NCBI GenBank assembly: GCA_024734495.1
Contig: JALMQS010000187.1
Span: forward strand, 20,592,871 to 20,656,870
DNA: 64,000 bases
Reading direction: 5' to 3'
From: Forficula auricularia
Taxonomy: Eukaryota; Arthropoda; Insecta; Dermaptera; Forficulidae
Shown piece after piece: positions 15,501 through 24,500 of this stretch. Position 1 is the stretch's first letter. Each line of letters begins with the position of its first letter. The notes beneath the pieces are model-generated. The model was not told the DNA's origin. It saw only the letters and a list, made by a program, of their open reading frames with translations, and did no database searches. Made by a program: the position numbers and the translations under genes.

Positions 15501-18500
15501 TTTATTTAGAGAAAAAAATATCAGGACAAATTGTATCAGATACATTTTACAGTAAGTATTATATCTACATATAAATCTCACTGTAAGATAATGATTTTAT
15601 GTCAGGCCGCATCATAGCAGTGCTGGCTGGCCTCTGGTTGGACACTTCTGAGCTAGTGCAAACCGTGTCGACATTTAAGGGGAAAAAAAGTTTTTTATGA
15701 TCACGAGAGATTGCCATCTACTAAATCAGAATTGACAGAGATAATTTTTATTACATGTCTGAAGGGTTGTATTCTCTCCCCCTTCGCGAATTGAACCTGA
15801 GAGCCATAAATGCTATCTGGGCCATTAAATTGACCACTGAGGCAAACGAAAGAAATTTTTTATGTCTGCTACTATCGGCAATTTGAACTTTTAAATTTAA
15901 GTTTTTTTAAACTCTACCTGGATGTCTTGTCCTGGAACCCCAAATTATTATAAACAATCTAATATTATTATTTTTTTTTATTTTAACAGCTTGATAGAAG
16001 AATTTATGCTATTAGCTAACGTCACAGTAGCTGAGCATATTTTAAAAAGTTTTCCTGAAATAGCTGTATTAAGGTGTCATCCGCCACCTCATTTATATCG
16101 ATTAGAAGAAGTGCAAACTCAACTTAAACCGCATGGAGTAGTTATTGATATTAATTCAAGTAAATCATTAAACGCTTCTCTACAAAAGTACGAAGGAGAT
16201 GACTTCAGTGCTAGAGCTCGGATGATGGTTCTTTTTCATTTAGTTTCTAAACCAATGGAGGTATGTAATTTATTTCCTATATTTGCAAGGGTTTATAGTA
16301 CCGGTCGCCTAATTAATTTCTTGTATTAAATCATTTTATTTAAAACTTTTCTGTATAAAATGTTAACTACAAGGGTGGTTTTATGTTGAAAAATATTTTA
16401 ATTTTTTTTACTTCTAATGCGTTAATACTAGAACAGAGTCGCCACATCCGGTCCGTCGTCTGTTTTTAATCCGACCCTCCGGTTAATATTGTTTTTTTTA
16501 CATGAAAAAGTAAATCAAACCACGCGCTGTAAAGCAAAGGCCGATAGTCGAGTTGAGATGTTGTGAATAATGATATGATAATCTGTTGTGATATGCCCTT
16601 TCAGCAAGTTCCATAAGGTAAATCGGAGGCACTAGGCTTAAGTAATTGCTGAATTGCCGAAGCTTGATAAAAAAAAAAAAATAAGTAAAATTGCGAGGTG
16701 GGTTTCACAGAAATATGTTTATACAAAAGCCGGATATTTGCGATTATCAGGGCGGATGACAAACGAAGCCTAACACACATCTGGCTATTCTTCCTTTTTA
16801 CATTGACATAATAAACCTTGTATTATAAAATAAATCTTGTTATTCATTTAGAAACCCTAAATACAGGGTTTTCCACAGAACTCGTTCATTAAAAGTTTTC
16901 ATGGAAGGAGTTGAGAGAAAGTTTTGAACTTTGACATATTTATGTTTTGGAATATGTTCTTTTTAAATAAATTATTAACAACTTTTGGACAATTTCTACT
17001 GAGTGAAATTTAAAATATTTTTTATTTAAAAAATTATTCATTTTAAGTATAGGGAATATTTAATTAACTCCTATTGGATTTTTATGTAGAATTCAAAAAT
17101 ACTAAAATTTATGCCATGTTCCATTAGAAAAAATTGAGTATTAACAACTTTTTGATTTTCAGAAATAACGATTATTATGGTCATCCTGGAAATAAAATTT
17201 GAGTTTTTATTATTAAGTACGATTCTTTAATGTCTAATATGATTGATCAAATTAATTCTACAAGCAATAGTTTAATTATTATTAATTTTTAAAGATGAAC
17301 GATACATTGGTAGATTTTACAAACTATCTAAAATAACTCAGAAATTATAAATTTTAAGTGCATTATACAAAATCATCTTAGTTTTTAACACCTAATCTAA
17401 TGATGCAAAAATATTGGGGGGTTCCATGGAAAATAAGAAAATTGAGATAGCGATTGCGACAAAGCAGAAAGTGTCCAAAAGTTGTTAATAATTTATTTAA
17501 AAAGAGCATATTCCAAAACATAAATATGTCAAAGTTCAAAATTTTCTCTCAATTCCTTCCATGAAAACTTTTAATGAACGAGTTCTGTGGAACACCCTGT
17601 ATATCATAACATATCTTAACGAATTTAACTTGAAATTTCATGGATTACGGAAGTGTGTTTTGTAGGGGTAGGATTATAGCCTGTCTAATTTTTACGGTGA
17701 GCCGTGCTTATTCGTAGGCAACCCACTCGCCTAATACCTACATAATAATGTTTAAAAAACAATCATCTTTTTCAGAGAGCTAAATATTTTTGTGCAAGTT
17801 CTCTTCAACCAGAAGAGTATCATCATTATGGTCTCTGCATGCCCGTCTATACACATTTCACCTCACCAATAAGACGATATCCTGATATTCTTGTCCATCG
17901 TCTACTTGCTGCTAGTCTCGGATACACCAAGCCTCCAAAATGGGAACTAGAAAATCTCATAACGTAAGCCTTTTTTCCTGAACTTTAATCCAATTTTACT
18001 GTTTTGAAACTTGCGTGACTAGGTTGAAGATTTTTCTCAGTCTAGTTCACGCATTTCATTTTTTTTATAATTATATTGATGATAGAAGGAGATACACCAA
18101 AAAGGTGCATCCCCTAAAGGCCTGAGTTGCCCCCTCTATCGTGAAAAGAAGAAGAAGAAGAAGAGGAGATTTTATGGGCTGGGTAGGAGTTGAAGGTATC
18201 TGTGGATGCGGCTCTTAAACAGTTGAAGGTTATAAGTTGAGGGGAAGACGGTAGCTGGAAGTGAGTTCCAGTCTCTTGAGGTCATAGAGATAAAGAGTTG
18301 GCGAAAGCGTTGGTTCGGCTTTTATCCAATTTGACAGCGAAGGGGTGCTGAGCTTTCGAAAACCGCGTGTTTCTAGCTAAGAGGGCTTTAGGGGGGATAA
18401 TTGATTTCAGCTCTACTGAACAGACACCATGATAGTATCTGTAGAACAGGGAAAGGGCAGAAACGGTTCTTCGGTGACCCAGGGAGTCTAGTGGGTTTGT

Positions 18501-21500
18501 TAGGGCTGGGTCTCCTATTAGTTTAATTGATCTTTTCTGAATTGCATCCAGTGTTCAATCTCCGATAAGTCGCCAATTACCATGCGCGATACCGAGAAGT
18601 TTTGCAGCGCTGTTCACTTTACTACCTAGCTAGTCATGTCATTCCATTCGTCTTCTCATCTCATCGAGTTAGCGACTTGTAAATAAATAATCATCATTCT
18701 ATAATTCGCCCAAGGCGTCCGTGGTATACGTTCGCAACGAAAGAGCCCCAACATTAGCCGGAATCCTTACAAATTAGCCAAAGTCTACTTAAAGTGAACT
18801 TTACAGAGATACTTCAAATTCCATGATAAAAAATATTTTTTATTTTCGACCCCACAAACGATTGTTTTTAAATTTTAAAACGATTTTTGATTTCGGAGGA
18901 CATGAATACATTTAACTTGTAAATTTCAAATTTGTGTTTACTGATCTGACCGATATTATATCGACACTAATGAAGTCCCGTTTTTATTTTGAACGAAACC
19001 CTATAAAGCAGCGGTTCCCAACCTTTTTTGACCAGGGACCATTTTGATTTCGTTATTATTAGCAGGAACCACAAGGTTAAAAAATAAACTCTATCAATCT
19101 AAAAATAATCTTTAATCGAAACGTTTAACATAATCATAAAATTCAAAATTAACAGTGTTATAGTTATTGAAAACATATAATTTTTAGTAAATAATTATGT
19201 TTGCATCAATGAGATTTTTGAGGTTGCATGTATGTACAAGTTCTTGAATTTTTGGGATGATATTTTTGCTCAAAGCTACACGCATGTACTTACATTTTTA
19301 TATTGTATCAAAAGTTGAAAAAAAATTCAAACGACTTGAAATAACACAAAAAGTCTCTACACTTAAGAGTTAAAAATACAGAAGTTCCTACTTTGTTTGA
19401 AGTCGCTTAATTAAAAATAATATTAATATTCAAAGGGGTTCCTTCGTTCACAGTTTTAAGGACTGAAAAAAAGATAGACGATGATCCGATTCATAAAGTT
19501 TTTATGAGGAAGATAGTCGACCTTCTAAAAATTCTTTTATTCGGAATTTGAACATATATTTTCATTTGAAATGAACTATTTGTAGGTTTTAAAATTATAT
19601 TTCCTAATTTTTAACCGACTTATTTATTATAATATATTATATTTATATTCGAAATGCACTAGGTATCTGTGAATCCCCTCATCAAATTCTGACTTGGTGA
19701 CAATCGGACCACCTCGAGAGAATATCCTACGCTCGCTATTTGTTATGCATCAGCGTGTGTTGATTCAAGGTTTGAAATCTTTCGCGGACCATATTTTAGT
19801 TCTTACGGACCACAGGTTGGGAACCGCTGCTATAAAGGAAGGAAAAATGGAATTGGAACAATTTAAATTTATATTTACGTGATATACTCATATAATATTG
19901 TGAATCTGCATTTTTTTCAAGTTGTATTTTGTTTTTAATAGTGTTGAACTTGTAATGAACTTTAACTGGGAATTTTTAGATCACCTCTTTTAGGAGATAA
20001 TTTTTCTTCAAAATAAACAGTAAATCTATCGGAATTGTAAATTGAACAAACGTTAAATAGCACTATGTTGTCCCCATTTCAGTATGTTTATTTATGTGTT
20101 ATATTTGAAAAAAATAGCTCTCAATCTCAAACACACCTCTTTTATATTTCAGGAATAGTAGGTACTCATTATTTCTTTTTTTTCAGGATCACAAATAAGT
20201 GTAATATACAAAAATTAAATGCCAAACGAGCAGGGGAACAATCAGTTGAATTATATCTGATTAATTATATTTGTAAGCACGCTCCAATGATAGAGGATGT
20301 AGTTGTGGTTGAAGTTCGTCCAAAATATTTAGCGGTTAAAATTTGTTCAATGGGACTGACTCTAAAAGTATTTTATGACGTAAGTATTAACAAGATAATT
20401 AATTCTTTTCATTAAATAATATATTTTTAACTTTCAAAGTGGATAAATTATATTATTACTTGGAGTTAATTTTTTAAATTCTATTTTCTCTTGGGAAATT
20501 AATTATTGTTATTTCATTTATATAAATAAATATAAGTATATAGATAATTTAATTGGTTATTAAAAGAGACGTTTCAGCAAAAATGTGCCATATTCAGTCT
20601 ATTTAAACACTATTATTAATGCTTTGATTAATAATTTTTTATGCATACAAGGTTTTTTAATGTAAATAATTAATTAAAGCATTTATAAGTGTCTAAAATT
20701 GTCCAAAGACTGAAGCTGGCACTTAACGTCTCATTTAATGGACAAATAAAATTATATTAATATATTTGCTATTAGGTTTATTTCAGAGGTGTTTCTTGCA
20801 AACTCAAAGCTGATTTCCTGCATGGATTTTTGAATAAAAAATAAAAATGAATGAAATAATATTTTTAATTAAAAAGATTTTTTTGTTTGTTCATAGTAGT
20901 AGCGTTCTTAAAGAGAAACCGATTAGGTTGTCCTCTGCTTGATGCTAATAAATATATACATAAATATATATAACGAATATAAATATTTGTACATATACGG
21001 TATATAACTTATTAGAGAATATAATTTCGAAATTTTGACCTTTATCATTAGACTTTTTAATTAGAAATCTTGGTAAAAAAAAGGCTACGGTCTGTGACGT
21101 CACATAGAAACAGAACCAATTTTTTTGTAACTAATCAAACCTAGTCTATATAGAACTGAACCTTTGAAAAGTTCTCTAAGTAAAAATTTAGGAGCCAGAT
21201 AGCTTGCACATTTTTTTTTATCTAATGGAACCGAGATCTACTATGTAGTAGAACCAAACCGCATCTGACCCTACACTACATTTTAGCCGAAATATTTTAT
21301 CTATAATTTCTCTTAGGTTTGAAAACCCGATTGGATGTAGGTAAATTCATTTTGTTGTAACTAATAGTAAGCTGTTCATTCAACAACCGATATAATATGT
21401 ACATATTTATATGTTTGTTTGCATCAACAGAAACAACCTCATTAATTTATCTTTATAAATTTAAATATTTTTTTTTTTTATTCCTTATTTATATTAAAAA

Positions 21501-24500
21501 AAACGATATTTTGATGCGAAGGTTTCGCCGAACTTTGCATCGCCATTTTCAGCGCTTTATTAAAAACAAAGAACGAGATACATGGTTTTTAATATTCTTA
21601 CAATCAATTCAATAAATACAAGTGTTACATTGTTACCAACATATTGTTTGACGACTCTGAGCAGTGGCGTAGCGAGCTTAACTCGCCCCCCCCCCCCCCC
21701 CCCATCCGAAAACCATATAATATTATATGTAAAATATACTCGCAAATTAATTAATTAATTGATTAAGTAAAATAAATAAAGTCATAGGCTCAAGCTAGGC
21801 TTTAAATTTGAGACAAAAAATATAGTTGAGAAAACAAGACTAGATTTTGAAATGTATATGATCATCTAGAATTAGTTCAAAAGATATCTATTATTTATTT
21901 TACATATTTATAAAGAAATATTTTAAAAACACGCAGTTTTAAAACAATAAAAAAGTAAATATTTATTATCTCTAAGGAGATACATATATAAATTATCCAG
22001 CAATTTTTTGTTTTACGGACCATTTGGCGCCCCTTTGTGAGTAGCCCCGGGGCATGATGCCCCCCCCCCTTGTTCCCCCCTCGCTACGACACTGACTCTG
22101 AGGTCTATTTATTAAATTGATTGTAATTGTACTAAAATCCATGTATCTGTTTATTTATTATAATTTTTTAATAAAGTGCTTAAGATGCCGACTAAATTTG
22201 GTGAAATGTTCTCATCAGAATTTCGTTTTTTATTATTATTATTATAAATAAGGAATAAAATAAAAACAATATATTTGTTTTTCATTCAAAAACCCAAGCA
22301 GGCTTCGATTTTGCAAGAAAAGGAAATAAATCTAAAAATAAAATTTGAATTGCAAACTATCAACGAGTTTATATACCTATATTTGTATATTTAATTAAAT
22401 AAATGAAATATCAAGAACCTATTTCCCAGGTGAAAATAGAACTCAAAAAACTAATACCAAATAATAATATAATATAAAACAGCGCTTCTTAAACTTTTTT
22501 CATTCACGACCCCATTTTGACTGAAAAATTTTTTTGCACCCCCATATTATATTCGAGGATAAGTCAACAATTACCTACACTTTTCATTCAACCTACAACT
22601 TTAAATTAAGATAGAAGGCGGCCGCATGCGTTGAGTTGGCGCGTATGGTCTCTTTGGACCGCTCAAGGAAGCTTTGAGAGGTCGTCGATTTGCCTCAGAC
22701 ATGGTCGTTCGGGATGCGGTGCAAAAGTGGCTTCATGACCAACCGAAAACCTTTTACCAGGAAGGCATCCGGAAGCTTGTGGCTCGCTGGACCAAGTGCA
22801 TTGCTAAAGGTGGAGACAATATCGAAAAATAATGTATCTGTTGTACACCTATCTTAGTTTAATAAAGTTGTAGAACGAAAAGTGTAAGTAATTTTTGACT
22901 TATCCTCGTAGATATGTATGGTACAAATAATCATTTATAATAATTTTATTATTTATTAAAACTTAATAATTACAATTGAATGTAATGGAAGGCAGCCCAG
23001 AATAGTGAGGAAAGAAAAAATTAACACATATCAAATAAGGTGTAATTTATTGGAATCCTTCTTTCCTTTCAAACCGACGTTTCGGAGGATTTTCCCTCCT
23101 TCTTCAGGGTTTCAAAGGGTCAATGAATGAAACAAATAAAATGTTTCCTTCTTCTCTCCACAATAGTGTTCAAAATTTTCTTCTTTTTTAACAAAGGCAT
23201 AGAAAAAAACCTTCTATGCCTTTGTTAAAAAAGATGAAAGTTTTGAACACTACTGTGGAGAGAAGAAGGAAACATTTTATTTGTTTCATTCATTGACCCT
23301 TTGAAACCCTGAAGAAGGAGGGAAAAATCCTCCGAAACGTCGGTTTGAAAGGAAAGGAGGAAGGATTCCAATAAATTACACCTTATTTGATGTGTTAATT
23401 TTTTCTTTCCTCACTATTCTGGGCTGCCTTCCATTACATTCAATTAAAATTTCTACCAGTCCGTCTCTCTCCAGAGAAAATTTCGTTGCAAAAAAAAACT
23501 TAATAATTACAATTATTAAATCTAAATAATAATTAAATGGATCTGTTTGTTTCTTATTAAATAAAGGATCACAAAAGTTCATCATCTTTAATATTTTTCA
23601 AATTTATCTGTATTTTTATTTTATAATCGTCAATGCTAAGAACGTCGCTTCAGATAAATAAAAAATATAGGTATCTAATACAAAATGGCAATTTTTCAAA
23701 TTATTGGTGTTTTAATGAAAGAAATACCTCTAATTTACTAAACTTTAATTTTTGGCCGCTGCGCATTATAATTTTTTCATTGATCGTTGTTTCATTGTTA
23801 CCCTATGTTTCGCGACCCCAAAATTCAGTTACGCGATCCATATTTTAAGAAGCACTGATCATAAGAGTAATATAGAGTGGAAGGCTACCGTATATAGAAA
23901 AAGCGCTCTCTAGCGACTGCACTTAGCAAACTCTTAGTTCTTAAGAGCTATCCAAAGATCATAGAACATTCAAAGCCTTTGTATTAGATAAAAGATACAT
24001 ACCCTTTATGTTATATATATATATATAAGCGTATTTTTTACTCTTGACAATGTCACCAAAATTTGCTTCGAAGAGAGCGGTTTCCGCCATTTTATTGCCC
24101 AATGGTTTTGCCCTGGACTCGCCAGAGAGCTCTGTAACTCGTATACGCTAAAATACATTGGCTCCTTATGGAGCCTTTCACTCTATATTACTCTATGGCA
24201 CTGATATAAATAATAAATATTAACCATAAAACGAGACTTTCCCCGCCAGGGGCTAGGTGACGCAGGGCCGAAGGTCCGGGCGTCAGCTAGTAAATAATAA
24301 ATATTTTAAATAACAAATTTTGTAATTTTTTAGAAAGAAGATGCAAAATATACTTTGCAAACAATGGAAGGAGTTTCGACGGTAGAAATTATCTGGCCAG
24401 AAATTGGAGCGTTGCCTGCACGCAAACAATTGGTCACGGTCTTTTCCCTTTTGAAAGCGAGTATTGAAAAAATGCCAGACAGCAATAAATTAATAACAAG

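Larger units (their letters stand above)
22480..23857. mobile_element. hAT element interrupted by a mariner and a foldback element
   Basis: Ends CAGCGCTTCTTAAACTTT and its inverse AAGAAGCACTG, with GACCCC motifs near both ends. Left flank ATATAAAA. The right flank, once MITE A (23860-24197) and its duplication are removed, is ATATAAAT: an 8-bp duplication with one mismatch. Contains 22554-22908 and 22978-23494. Confidence 0.75.
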
